A DNA stretch of 64,000 nucleotides from Phlebotomus papatasi (taxonomy: Eukaryota > Arthropoda > Insecta > Diptera > Psychodidae), in the NCBI RefSeq assembly GCF_024763615.1, contig NC_077224.1:2232001-2296000 (forward strand), written 5' to 3'. Under the pieces are notes generated by a model. The model saw only the letters and a list, made by a program, of their open reading frames with translations. It was not told where the DNA came from and did not search any database. Below, in pieces: positions 46,385-57,804 of the stretch. Position 1 is the first letter of the stretch, and each line of letters starts with the position of its first letter. The translations under genes and the position numbers were made by a program.

Positions 46385-47830
46385 TATTTCCAATCTAAGA
46401 TTAGCAAATAACATTGATTGTACTTTACTGATTATATCAAAATAAACACAATTTATTTACATTTCAAGATAAATGATTGTATATCGTCCAAGTACCTTGT
46501 TTTGACTCCACATACTTGAAACACATACTTAACAAACATAAAAAAAAACAACAAGAAAAATCCTTTTTTTTTCATGAATAGTAAAAGGAAGAGAAGCAAA
46601 ATAAAAGAACACCCCATGTGGAAGAGTAAAAGTGTGAAAATTGTGGCCAAAAAAGGGAGGAAATTGAAATTTTCGCAATAGAGCAGCAGACAACACAATT
46701 ACGAATGGTTTTGATAGACACAAAAAAAAACGAAAGAATAAGCCAGAGTTGTTGGTAGCAGATAAAAAAACGAAGAAGAAAACGTGGCAAGACGTTTCAA
46801 CGAGTTAAAGTGAAAATAAACATTTTCAGAGTAATATACACCGTATACCAAAAGGAAAATGCTGAAAAAGGCTACAAACAACATTCCACCGTTGTATATG
46901 ATATCCATCTCTTGAAAAATTTCTTGCCCAGCATGGGTATAGGTAGTGCTAACTCCTCTCTTAAAAAGCCAACTCAAGAAAGCCCAAAACAGATGGAAAA
47001 AGAACTTGAAGTTGCCATACGGTGGCTGACTCTTTTTTTTTGTATTTCAGGATATATGTTGAATAAATGCTGCACAGTCACAAAACTGTGCAAACTCTTG
47101 TAGATTTGCACGACTTTTTTCTTCTTATTCTTCCCCATCTCAACTATATTACATATATTATACATAATATTCTACTCCACAATTGCATTGATTTCTATTC
47201 AAAGAGGCATTTCACTGAGGCGAAATTAGTATTTTACATCAATTTTTAGGTTAAGAAATGTAAAGGCTAGCAAAACGAATCCTAATTTGGATGTCCTTCC
47301 GTTTTTCTAAGGAGACCCACAAGAGTAAGCCGGCGGCAACCAACGCAACAAAGCATTAATTGAATTTGCAAATTATTCGGAATATTTGCAAGATTCCAAG
47401 AATATCTGTTCTGTATTTACTAGTGAACCGCCCCTTGTATTTAACCATCTTCTATCGTCGTCGTCCACAAGAAGCTGGCAATAGAGTCACGACCTATGTG
47501 TACAAATGTGTTGGGATTTGTGTCTCATTGCCTCGTGCTCTTTCTCAAATCCCCATCTTAACTACATAGGATGCCCCCTGAGTATGCAATTCTGCATTCA
47601 CTTCTTTCTCATGATCCCACCTCCGTTCCCACCCAAACATAAGACGCCCTTTGCACCCGCAAATCCACCTTTTTATTGTGTGGACATGGTGGAATCAAAG
47701 GGAAAAACTAGTAGCTCTTATGCTCTCTTAACTTCCCTTTAACGCCTCTGTTTATTCTACTGTATCTTCCACCTTTCAAGTCTTCTCCTTTTTTTTGTTT
47801 TGGCTCACGGTCTTCTTGCAAAAGGTTGAG
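46385..47830. other. Low-repeat stretch, no gene supported
   Basis: The plus strand from about 46530 to 47050 is A-rich and UTR-like, with a poly-T-GTATTTCAG acceptor-like signal at 47030-47050. Several frames of 60-97 residues overlap on both strands without domains. CT-rich sequence and pyrimidine tracts follow to 47800. An exon here cannot be excluded. Confidence 0.35.
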
Positions 47831-50700
47831 AAAATAGAATGCATTTTGAAAAACATTAGAGAGCTTGATTTTAAGTTAGATTACAACGTGGAATATAATG
47901 TCAGAGATCCGTAACCTTCTGATAACTATAGACATTTTGTAATAGGTTAATTACCAATAATGATTGAGACCACCAAAGTTTAGAAAAAATCTTGATTAGA
48001 TCCGTATTAATTTCTGTTTGTGGAAAATTACGACATTATAAAGGATATATTATTCTTCTGATTCAAATAGATTAATTACCCTTAATAGTCTACTTCTAAG
48101 GCAAAATTTTCAAAAATTTTCGACTAATAAGACATTAAAGAAGTTAAGCCTGATGGCTAAGCCTTAGATCTAAAGCCCATACTAGGGTATGTTTCTTAGT
48201 TAATTGAGAAATTTAGTTAATTAAAAAAACAACCACACAAGCCTGAACCTAAGACCGTACCCTAGCCTAGAAGGTAAAGGCAAGTTCAGAACAACTAACT
48301 AGAGCTTAGAAAGTTTACGAAATTAAACCTGGTGAGTTTAATGGATTGAAGTCCAAGACTTCCAAAGCCCTTATCCAAAGCTTAGCTTTTCTAAAGTGGT
48401 CTTCAGGCTAGAAGTTTAGCTGAGTTCCGGAAGGCCCCAAAAATCCTAAATAGCAACAAATTTTATTCATTTTTCAGAATCGAACAGGTGATTAATCTTT
48501 AATAATTCAATCCTAAATTAAAGTTAAGCCTTATGGCTAAGCTTTAGGTCTGAAGCCCGAATAATTTTCTAGACTCGCACTCTTTAAAAGGCTAATTTTG
48601 AACAGTTTACCAGACTTTCTGTAAAAGTTAAGCCTAAGAAGATTTAATTAAGCTTAGCAAGTTGTAGATAAGCCCGGATAAGTAGAAGCTAGAATATCAC
48701 AGCTGAAATTAGCAAAGCTTTCGAAGTCAAGCCCTGCTTGATTACAGACCTAACTTATCTTTTACTTTGACAGCTCTGACAACTATTGAAACTGAGCATA
48801 GCTAGGCCTCAGCTTCGACAACTGTCAAAACTGAGCTCAGTTTGCCCTCTAGGTAAAGCGGTCTTCAAACTAGAGGTTCAGCCCAGTCCCCGAAGTTCTC
48901 AAAATCCCAAATGGCGAGCAATTTTATTGCGTTTTGGAGCGGTACCATCCAAAAAAAAAACTCTCCATTATTTCCTCTTCCCATTTAAGAGTAGATAAGG
49001 CTCATAGATCTCCCTATCCTTTCTGTATCGAGTGGATGTGCTACTGTGGAAATTGGTTCCCACAGGTGGGTTGCCTCTGTGAGACCGGTCAGAGTGGAAC
49101 CGATCGTTGCGGAGATCGGTGGTATTCCACAGAAGTTCCGGTCCTTCCCAAAATTTGCTTCGCTTTCGCCACAGTTTTGAACGCCTAATAGGTCATTTAT
49201 CTTTAATAATCCAGTCATAAATTTAATTTTCCCAAAAAAAATCGTGATTGATAAGAAATTAATGCAATTAAGCCATTTGGCTAAAGTCTTACGTATGAAG
49301 CCCGTATAAGGGCCCAAATAGACTAAGACTGATCCTTGAGAAATTTACCTTGTAAAATCCAGCAGTAAAAACTCATTCTAGACTGTCATAGACTGAGGAT
49401 TTAGGAAAATTGATTAGGGGTCCTTTGCATAAATCCAATTTAGCGAATCCTTTACTGCCAAATATTACACGCTAAATATTCTGGAAGATCAACCTGAGGC
49501 TATTTACGACAAAAGCCTAGAAAACTATCAAGGGTGATCCTAGCAAGCTAGAAAAGTCTAGCATGGTTCTCGGAAGAGCTGGACTGGACATCTTCAGAAA
49601 ATGGGAATTATAATAATGGTATATACCAGCAAGTCAATGAGTACAAGAAAAATGAAAGGCCTAGGCTTACACAAGTACAGTTTATCAATAATGACGCATA
49701 ATAACTAAAACAGAGCTTTGAAAACAAAATATTGTAACGACCAAAACCCACTTCAGATAGTAGCACCACAAAAGAAGACCTTACTAAATTGAAATTGAGA
49801 TAAGCAACCTTATATTAGGAGTAAGCTTGGCGAGTTTAATATCGAGACAAGCAAGTAAAAACAGGAAGAACTGAGCTTAGAAAGCTTTTGCAAATTAACC
49901 AAGATGTAATAGGTGATTCAGATCAGCATCGGATGATTTTGAAAACTAAATTGCTCAATTAAACCTTTAAGCATGATCCGTTAAAATCGTTAAACGTTAC
50001 TTAATTTGATATCAATGGATTACATACAACTCCTCTTTTTTCAAAATTTCGAGCATTAGGAAAGCGAATCCTTAAGCTTTTTTAGGAGATTGCAGGACTT
50101 GCCTACCTGTTGGTAGCCCGTTCGTGCCTACCCGACTCAAGATAGACCAACAACGTTGCAACGTCAAATAAGTAATTCAGTAAAGCGGTTTTCGGACAAG
50201 AGGTTTAGTCCAGTTCCCAAAGGTTTCAGAACCCCAAATCACAACGAATTTTACTGGTTTATTAGAATCTAAAGGATTATATACTCTTACAATGCTTACA
50301 ATACAATCCTATATCAAAATTCACCTAAATATCTTGACTGACAAACCTACAGTTATGGAGTCTTCAGGCCTAAAGCTTAGCCACATGGCTTAAGTACTTT
50401 AATTCATTATTAGTAAAATTTGATTTAGGATTGGATACATATTAAGTGGAAAATGATTTATTAGATTCCGAAAAATCAATAAAACAGGTTGCTATTTAAG
50501 AATTTGACACATTTTGCAACTGGGCTAAGGGGGCTAAGCCTATAGTCTGAAGACCGCTTGAAGCAATATGGCTTAACTTATTTATATTATAATTAGGAAT
50601 GATTTCTGAGTAAATTTTGACCTAAGCCTGGTTAATAAAGGCAAATGATCCATCCTAGATCTTGAAAAAAAAACAACTAAAATTGTTTATTACCGAAGAT
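47830..50700. repeat. Mosaic of family D repeats (AAGCC.TAGGTCTGAAGCCC)
   Basis: Variants of TTAAGCC.ATGGCTAAG.CTTAGGTCTGAAGCCCGTATAAG and of AAGCGGTCTTCAAACT-GGAGGTTTAGCC-AGTTCCCG recur many times, in both orientations (about 48140, 48400, 48525, 48855, 49265, 50175, 50530, then 53810, 53990, 55355 and 55465; also 18390-18455). Spacing is irregular, so this is a heavily rearranged repeat family rather than a clean tandem array. No coding content is recognised. Confidence 0.65.
48950..49190. other. GC-richer segment within repeats, unrecognised
   Basis: GC is clearly raised (GGTTCCCACAGGTGGGTTGC, GAACCGATCGTTGCGGAGAT). Both strands are open for 80-110 residues here. Internal inverse pairs (GTGGAAT/ATTCCAC; GATCGGT/ACCGATC) suggest a structured insertion. 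No known protein motif. Confidence 0.3.
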
Positions 50701-50829
50701 GCGGGTGACTGTACCCTTGCTCTTCGTAAGCTTTTCTTTAAGTCTGACATTGTGGATAACTTTTCGACCATCCTTAAACGCTAGAATCAAGGAAAAGTTT
50801 AACAAAAGTAAGGGTGCAAAGTTACTCGC
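50701..50829. mobile_element. Palindromic MITE family E, copy 1
   Basis: The left arm GCGGGTGACTGTACCCTTGC...GTAAGCTTTTCTTTAAGT and the inverse right arm (GAATCAAGGAAAAGTTTAAC...GGGTGCAAAGTTACTCGC) enclose TGGATAACTTTTCGACCATCC. Related copies are at 53690-53815 (partial) and 60911-61080. Confidence 0.7.
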
Positions 50830-51113
50830 TTTTACGGTATATAGTATTCCAGGACTTCTGGAAACTGGGCTAAACCTTTGGTCTGAGACCCGCATAAGCT
50901 TTCGGTCTAAAGCTTGTATTAGCAAACTTTGCAAGACGACCCTAGCTATCAAAGATGAACTTAGTGTTAAGTAAATCAAGCTCATGACTGGGGTATTTCA
51001 TCCATTTTAAAATGAGCTTTTAAAACTTTGAAAAACCTAAGTTCATCGAGTTGCTAAAGCTCAAAATAGAGAACTTTGTGGAACGATCTTAGCTATTGCA
51101 AATGCACTTACAC

Positions 51114-51267
51114 TGGTAAAAATAAAAGGATCAAATTGATTCTTTTGCAAAGGATGGATCAAAGTCACATCTTCCATTATGAAAAATGTGCATTCAGAGT
51201 TCGAAATTTAATCCATCCTTTTCACGAGGATCAAATTTAGATCAATTTGATCCTTTTATTTTTACCA
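51114..51267. mobile_element. Palindromic MITE (TGGTAAAAATAAAAGGATCA)
   Basis: The ends TGGTAAAAATAAAAGGATCA and the exact inverse TGATCCTTTTATTTTTACCA bound 154 bp. Further GGATCAAA/TTTGATCC inverse motifs lie inside. It is non-coding and is absent from the parallel position in the next tandem unit. Confidence 0.85.
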
Positions 51268-51417
51268 ATATACCATTAAGTTTATCAAGCTACCATGATT
51301 AAACTTATAGGTAATAAGAAGACAAATCTAAAAGCTTAAAGCCTAGCCTATTAATTTTAAATGAGCTTTTAAAGTTTTGAAAAACCTAAGTTAACCAAGT
51401 TCCAGAAGCTCGTATTA

Positions 51418-51550
51418 TGCCCTACACACCCTTACGACTTAAGCCTAGAGACGACTTAGTGGAAAATGATGGAAATGTAGTTTAACCATTACTTCTAATA
51501 TAGTTACGCTAAGCTGTATCTCGGCTAAAACTCAGGTCTCTCAAGGCCCT
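51418..51550. mobile_element. Palindromic MITE family K, copy 2
   Basis: It is nearly identical in layout to 16390-16522: CTTACGACTTAAGCC, GAGACGACTTAGTGGAAAAT and CTAAGCTGTATCTCGGCTAA arms. It is inserted in the second D' unit; the first D' unit lacks it. Confidence 0.85.
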
Positions 51551-51673
51551 TAGAGAACTTTGCGAGATGGTCTTTGGTATCGCAAATGAATTTACCATTA
51601 AGTTTATCAAGCTGCCTTGATTAAACTTAGTGGTATTTAAAAGATAAATCTAGAAGTTTAAAGCCTAGTCTAT

Positions 51674-51869
51674 TCATTCATTCATTTTCAACCGCTTATC
51701 CCTATTGGGGTCGCGGACCCATGACATCCAAATTAGCAGCCCACGCTTGTCGATCCTCCGCCACTTCAGGAAGATGTTCGGGTTCGATCCCAAGGCGTTC
51801 CAAGGCAAGATTCTGAATTTGATTCAGCCACCTAGTCCTAGGTCTGCCTCGAGGTCGACGCCTTCTCAC
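51674..51869 (-). mobile_element. Truncated non-LTR retrotransposon 3' end with 14-bp TSD
   Basis: The minus strand is open from the truncation point to a stop and encodes the C-terminal tail of a LINE reverse-transcriptase ORF: an arginine-rich start, GRPRTRW, then AEDRQAW, the conserved W...AEDR..W pattern of jockey/CR1-like ORF2 proteins. After the stop comes GGGATAAGCGGTTGAAAA and a (TGAA)n tail. The 14-bp direct repeat AAAGCCTAGTCTAT flanks it (51660-51673 and 51870-51883), proving target-primed insertion. Only about 55 codons remain. The reading frame is intact, so it is relatively recent. Confidence 0.92.
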
Positions 51870-52009
51870 AAAGCCTAGTCTATCGATTTTTAAATGAGCT
51901 TTTAAAGCTTTGAAAAACTTAAGTTCACCAAGTTGTTAATCAAGTTACTTCGACTTCAAAGGTCAAATATCATCTTAGCAAGGTATCAAAGGGAAACCCT
52001 AAAGCCTGA

Positions 52010-53690
52010 CGTATAAGTCCTATCCAATTTATCCCCCTGTCTAATCGTAAACTTCCTGAAAGAATCCAATTACCACCTAAACCAAGGGTAACTGATTTCA
52101 CTAATTGTGCACTAGCACTACATCCCCCCGAACAATCCTCTTAACAAACTTTCTGATAGAGATTCCTCTGAGTACACACTCAATTCACCATCAATTGTAC
52201 TTATCCAGATAAATCGAGCGATATTGTCTTCCCCAACTTGCTTCATAACTATTCACTACAGCATCGTGCAATGGCAAAAGGTATTGAATACATTTCCTTC
52301 CCCTTTGGTTTTATCCATACATACATAACAACACAAAACCGACCAAAGACACCAAGTGTCTCTAGCCAATTCCCCCAAGTCTCCACAAGTAGCCCCCCCT
52401 CCCCCATCTCCGAAACCATCAACAATTCCCTCTTGGACTTGTGTGTGCACATTGAATACTAAAATTATCTCAATATGTTACGCTTAATGATCGGCACAGT
52501 TGAACAAGAGCTTTTGACTTTTCTCTTGGCTATATGGCTATTTGGAAGACTATATACCTAAGGAAAGGTACGAAACCTGAAGAAATTGCTTATGCTATAA
52601 TATGCATACGGTTTAGTACTGTTTGTGGGGTCTCTTTCCTATATATGTAAGTATACTACCTTTTACTCCATTATTGTGTGTTTGTGTGTGAAATTACATT
52701 TGTTTTCCCTTTGGGTATTTTCTTCTCTTACGATCACCGTAGAAAGAAATTTGTTAAATTGACTCTAACACATGTTTCTATCCCTTCTTTTTACTCTTTT
52801 TATCATCTCCTGCTAACCCTCTTACACCCATTCATTCTTCCCTCTTGCTGTGAATGTTACTTCTTCTTCATTATTTTTATTTTTTTATTTTTATTTTTTT
52901 TAGTCTTTGGTCTCTTCCGAGAGGCTACAATTTTATTGTAGCCACCAGGCAAAGAAAATAAAAGAAAGCAAGAGATTTAACTTTAAGCGGTGTATTACAT
53001 GGTGGAATAAAGAAAAAGGAGTTGGAGAAGACGTTAACAAATAAACAAAAATAAAAAAATAACAACAAAAAAACTAAACAACAAAGTTGATCACGAATAA
53101 AAAGTCATCGAGAACATTTTAACAAATGCTCCTCTCGGCAATATTCAACTCCTTTTTTCTTCGCCCCCCCCCTTCCGTTTTCATATTCTGCAAACTATGC
53201 CTTGTTCAAGCCTATAAATTCTTCATCCTTCATATGGATGTCTTTAATTCTTGACCACAAATTGTATGCGATAAGCGTATTAAATGATGGACAAAAAAGT
53301 AAGTTGCGTTATGCATTTTGCATTATATTGACTTCCATACACATCATTTGCCATCCAATACATACACTTAACCATTATAAACATTAAATGCCATCAATTG
53401 CACCAAGGAAAAAAAAACCAACAAACATGAGACACTTCTGCAGATTGCAGATGAATTTGTCGTGAATATGGTGTCAATTGGCTCACATTCTTTTTTTTTA
53501 TATACCATAATATATCAAAGAAGGAGAACTTCAGAGATGGTGCTGATTGAGCTCAACGAGTAGACTTCAGTACCCGCAAATGTTAAAACGTTTCGGATAA
53601 AACTATGATTCTTTAGTTAACCAGAACTTGATGCTATGTTACGGACAAAGAATACGATTTTATTCTTGATCGAGTGGCTTCGTCTCGCAC
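52010..53690. other. Low-repeat island, no gene supported
   Basis: This contains CT- and C-rich tracts (52370-52410), GT repeats (52675-52690) and poly-T runs. Frames of 60-87 residues overlap on both strands without motifs. The A-rich stretch 52940-53110 is UTR-like, but no splice pair frames it. Confidence 0.35.
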
Positions 53691-53815
53691 ATAAGGATGG
53701 TCTTGACCTATCGGACATAGTAGACCGGATCTTTAAATACGATCATTAAGTTCTAGAATGAAAGAAAATCATACAAAAAGCAGGATGGCAAAATCACCTG
53801 CACCTACTGTAAAGC
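53690..53815. mobile_element. MITE family E, partial copy
   Basis: AAGGATGGTCTTGACCTATC, CATTAAGTTCTAGAATGAAAG and AAAAAGCAGG parallel the copy at 60911-61080. The left arm is incomplete. It is followed directly by a family D repeat. Confidence 0.55.
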
Positions 53816-54127
53816 GGTCTTCAAACTGGAGGTTTAGCCTAGTTCCCGTAGGTCTCAAAATCCTAAATAGCGTGAAATTTAATTGCTTTTTGAGAGTCTA
53901 ATAGTTTATTTCTCTTTAATAATCCAATCCTAAGTTAAATTTTTCCAAAAAATCATGACTGATAAGAAATTAGAGCGGATAAACCATTTGCCTAAGCCTT
54001 AGGTCTGAAGGCCGTATAAGGTCATTAGGTACCATAATTTTGAATCTAGTTAGTATGACTCCAGGAGGTGTTGGCCTAGTTCCAAGAACACTTCTCGCAC
54101 GAGAAAGCTTTATTACGTCAATGTTGG

Positions 54128-54710
54128 TATTATAAGTCTTCGCAGATGTTGGCCTATGCGGACGACATCATTATCATGGACCGCTCTACACTCGTGGTTT
54201 AGGAGACTTTCGTCGAAGTCAGCAACGCTGTCGGTACTGACGGCGAGTAATGAAGTCGGAATAGAGGTTAACGAGAGACTCGCGGTGGGGAGTAGAAGTA
54301 ACTTTGCAATCTCGTCGATATTTCGATCAACAGTCAACAGAGATCAAAATATAGAGAACCATATTGAAACCGGTCATAACGTATGGTCTGGAAACAATAC
54401 CGTTGACCTGCACAGAAGAGAGAAAGCTGCTGATCTCTGAAAGACGGGTCCTACGACGCATCTACGGGGCTTTCCATGAGGAAACTTCAGAGGAATTGCG
54501 AGCAAGCATGAGCCACGAACTAGAGTAGCTTAATGGATAGGCCGACATTGCGGCCTGTATTCGGGAGAGAAGATTGAACTAGCTCGATCACTTTTGCCGT
54601 ATGCTAGATGAGAGAAAGCCCAGGAAACTGTGCGAACGAAATCCGGAGGGCACGAGGAATCTTAGCAAACAACTGGGAACACTTCGTTGAGTTCCAGAAC
54701 ACGATCTTAT
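54128..54710 (+). pseudogene. LINE reverse-transcriptase ORF2 fragment with YADD
   Basis: The plus strand encodes LAYADDIIIM, the catalytic YADD core of non-LTR reverse transcriptases (54155-54166), followed by a stop at 54200. A second phase near 54250-54300 carries VGIEVNE, the conserved segment that follows YADD in these proteins. From 54373 the frame continues TYGLET, then ERKLL...RRVLRRIYG, then a segment ending LDHFCRM and ERNPEGTRN, the C-terminal region, with three internal stops before 54688. Intact ORF2 proteins are about 900-1000 residues. It is a dead, frameshifted, 5'-truncated copy embedded in family D repeats. The exact clade is not assigned. Confidence 0.9.
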
Positions 54711-55616
54711 ATGGAGGATTTTTGGTTTCGTATATTTTTGAAGTTAGGTCAATTGGTTTGCACAGATAAGGATAACCCGGTCTGAAAGTCTACAAGTCGA
54801 AGAAAGAAATACGACTAAGCTCATTAGCGACTAAGACACCTGCTCAATAGAAGTGCGTAACTAGATCAACATTTGATTATAACCAGATAAATCAATTAAG
54901 TAGTACTGAGGATCCAGGGCACTGAAACTTAGATAAGCTTTACGAAAACCTTAAGCCTCTATGTTATCATCCTGAAGCCTTTATCAATTTACGGACGATT
55001 TACGACGCACCACCTATGACCCAAAATTAAAATTTTTCCTACGGTCATCTAAAGTAACGGTTTGCTCTAAAAAGTAAGAAAAAATTTCTTTGAACCCCCA
55101 AATTTTGACCCTCTCGTTCTTAAAGGGTTAAGTCTGATCAGGAAAGGTAACAGACATATCAACGGCTCAAGCCGAAAGAGGGCTAAGTTTGTTTAGGGCA
55201 TAAAATCAGTATTTGTTACTCAAATTCAAATTAATGGATTGCATATAACTACCTGTCTCATTAGAAAAGTAAATTCCCAAGCATTTTCAGGAAACTTTAG
55301 GATTTGAGTGCCTACTCAAATCAAGATAAAACCAACAACGTTGCAACGTTGTAAGTCAGTAAAGTGGCCTTCGGACCAAAAATTTAGCCCAGTTCGTGAA
55401 GTTCTCAATGGATCATTTGCTAATATCACACCTTTTAATATGTTAATATCACACCTTAAGAATATAGATAAGTTAAGCCACATGACTAAGCATTAGGTCT
55501 GCAACCCGTATATGGGACTGCGTCGGAAAGTATTAAGGAATCAGATATGATAGTTTTCGAACATTGAGGTAACCAGTAATTGGAAGTTCGGATAAGAGTT
55601 TTTATACGTGAATCTA

Positions 55617-56244
55617 TGTGCCCGGTAAAACTGACCCAATGTTTTGTAATTCTGTAAAAAAAAATAATATTTCATGATCTAATTCCTATATTACCTTCAA
55701 CTTTTTTATTTATTTATTTTATTTATTTATTCATACACTCGGGCCCAATGCGCCCCGTACCACTAAGAACCCACAACCCACCCCTACCCTGACGCTGGTA
55801 CTCGAGCGGCGGCCGCCGCCGTCTTCACAACAGCCTCCACGGGTAAACGGCGGAAACCCCGCTTCAGACCGAATCACAGGATTTACATAATTTATATTAC
55901 ATAAATTTTTAATGGTGAAATTATAAATGGTTCAGAGCAGGATAGTGGGTAGCGTGAGAAGTCAGCAAAGGGTCGAGGTAAGTGAATGGCTTGAAAATCA
56001 TAGGATTCTCGTGTTGCCATCACTGAGATTGCAATCAATGCGCAAATTCGAACAAAAGTAAGGAAAAAGGAAAAAAAAAGATACCATAACCGATAATGTA
56101 AAAAAAAAAACTTTTTTCCTTAAAAACTCTATTCTAAAGCTACTAAATGAGCCTTATAAGGATTTTTTCCTTGAGAAAAGTACAAAAAAATTTTTAAGAG
56201 CCTTTTACAAAGAGAATGCATTGGGTCACTTTTGCCGGTAGTGT
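55617..56244. mobile_element. Inverted-repeat element Q, host of a LINE fragment
   Basis: TGTGCCCGGTAAAACTGACC at the left and CATTGGGTCACTTTTGCCGG at the right are inverse over about 24 bp. The ends resemble Tc1/mariner-type termini but no clean TA duplication is visible. A GC-rich retroelement 3' end (about 55701-55885) lies inside. Confidence 0.65.
55701..55885 (-). mobile_element. GC-rich non-LTR retrotransposon 3' end
   Basis: On the minus strand a GC-rich stretch (GGCGGCGGCCGCCGCTCGAG) ends GGGCCCGAGTGTATG and runs into an (AAAT)n tail with AATAAA (55701-55731). Composition is very different from the AT-rich surroundings. A frame before the tail reads as Arg/Ala-rich. It is a truncated LINE-type insertion. 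No clear target duplication was found. Confidence 0.65.
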
Positions 56245-57194
56245 TCACATGCCACTTTTTTTCCTAAATTTTACTTTACGCACATTTAACGTAAATTAGG
56301 ATACCGTATAATGGCTTCCGGGTTATATAAGTCCTATTTGCATGATCACTTCCGGTGTTTTATTACTTATAACCCCAATGAAAGCAATTTTGAACAAAAA
56401 ATCTTCACATAAGAAAAAAAATTAATAAAAAATGCGTCTTTCTTTAGAAAATGGCTACCAAACATGGCGTAGGTTATATAACCAGAGACTAGACTACACA
56501 TTCGTGCTCTATCTTGCTATAAAATTAAGCAATTAGGAAATTGTTCTAAGTGCACTACCTAAAACAAGATGCATTTGGTCAATATTTAACTTTCAGCGAA
56601 GTCTACACAGTTACCAAACCTATAAAATCGATCAAGACCGGTAGCTTAACTAAACACCTGTTTCCGGAAAGATCGATAAGCCATTAAATGTTCGACTTAA
56701 AAGCCTATATGGAGGAAAAAAAGTTAAAACCTTTATAAAATTTCATAAGTATATTGGGGTATTCACTGAATATTGCAGTTTTAAGATCAAAACCGACAGC
56801 TACGGGCATGAAAAATTGAACCTTTGCCCGATTATATAGAAATAATCATATGGCGGAAAACATATAAGACGCTGTTGAACAATCTGAAGATAAGTCGGTT
56901 TTTCTGACTCATTACAAGATTTAATTTGCAAATATTTTGTTTTTAATGAAATTCTGCTTGTTTCTAGTCTATATACGATTTTAAGTCGAATAGTTCATGG
57001 CTTGCTAATCTGTCCTGAAACGGATTTTTAGTTAGCCTACCAGGTTTGATCGATTTTAAAAGCTAGGCCACTGCCTAGACTTCGTTGAAAGTGAATATTT
57101 GACCAAATTGAACTTTTCTTATTAGTAAACTTGGGATGATGACCGATAAATTAAATATAGTAAATTTAAATTTCAAGTGGTCCTAGCAGGGTTA

Positions 57195-57272
57195 GATTAG
57201 ATTACAGTGGGAGCGGTTCCTCGTGGAACCGCTGCACCCAGGCCTGCTTTTGGGCCTATTATGCATCCCGGG
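57195..57272 (-). mobile_element. Short retroelement 3' end with 12-bp TSD
   Basis: A 78-bp GC-rich insert is flanked by the direct repeat CTAGCAGGGTTA (57183-57194 and 57273-57284). On the minus strand it ends with a hairpin, GCGGTTCCACGAGGAACCGC, followed by CCCACTG and a TAATCTAATC tail. Target duplication plus a 3' hairpin and short tail are characteristic of 5'-truncated LINE or SINE copies. Confidence 0.85.
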
Positions 57273-57381
57273 CTAGCAGGGTTACTAAGTATGAAATTGA
57301 GAAGTTCTATAAAGTCCTTTGGAAAATTTACAAGACTGTTTTTTTGCATAAAAGTATATAATATGAAGCCTTATCGACATA

Positions 57382-57581
57382 GGGTAAGTGGGGTGCTTTC
57401 GAACTGGGGTACCTTTGAAGTAAGGATACTTCTCTTTTTAAATTAAACTGAGCCTTATCATAATTTGTTTTACCTTCATGAATCTAAATTATACCTTGGT
57501 AAGCCTCAGTTTCTTTTAAAATCAGGAGGATAAAACCCCAACTTTAAATATTCCCCAATCGAAATGTCCTTCATTTACCCC
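57382..57581. mobile_element. TA-flanked MITE, diverged family F
   Basis: GGGTAAGTGGGGTGCTTTCG at the left and the inverse CGAAATGTCCTTCATTTACC at the right, with TA on each side. Inner blocks ACTGGGGT/ACCCCA and AACTGAGCCTTATCA/TGGTAAGCCTCAGTT are also inverse. It is more diverged than the copy at 30596. Confidence 0.7.
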
Positions 57582-57597
57582 TACAAGAACACAAGAA

Positions 57598-57802
57598 ATG
57601 CGAGTTTACCTAAAGGCTTTTTCAGTTGGACATTTTATACTTTGGAAAATTCGATGATATTGTCTTTCACAAATATGTCAATTGATTGTAAACAGAAGGG
57701 AATGCTGTTTACAGTCAATTGAGATATTTGTAAAAGACAGTATCAGCGAATTTTCCAAAGTATAAAATGTCCAACTGAAAAAGCCTTCAGGTAAAGTCGC
57801 AT
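57598..57802. mobile_element. Long hairpin: 97-bp arms, 11-nt loop
   Basis: 57598-57694 and 57706-57802 are reverse complements with seven mismatches in 97 positions, separated by 11 nt. The landmark is GGCTTTTTCAGTTGGACATT. Arms this similar mean recent origin or continued homogenisation. A transcript would fold into a long dsRNA, a plausible siRNA source. No TA or longer target duplication is obvious. Confidence 0.9.
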
Positions 57803-57804
57803 TT

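Larger units (their letters stand above)
50985..51950 (+). repeat. Tandem D' units, each split by a different transposon
   Basis: The unit beginning TTTTAAATGAGCTTTTAAA and ending AAAGCCTAG(C/T)CTAT repeats from about 51003, 51354 and 51884 (partial). Unit 1 contains a palindromic MITE (51114-51267). Unit 2 contains a family K MITE (51418-51550). A LINE 3' end (51674-51869) has split the unit 2/3 junction. Sister units show the corresponding unoccupied sites. Confidence 0.8.

Noticed and set aside
46440..47110. 5' exon on either strand (frames of 60-97 residues)
   Set aside because: Overlapping frames in several phases, A-rich sequence and a lone acceptor-like site; not enough to define an exon.
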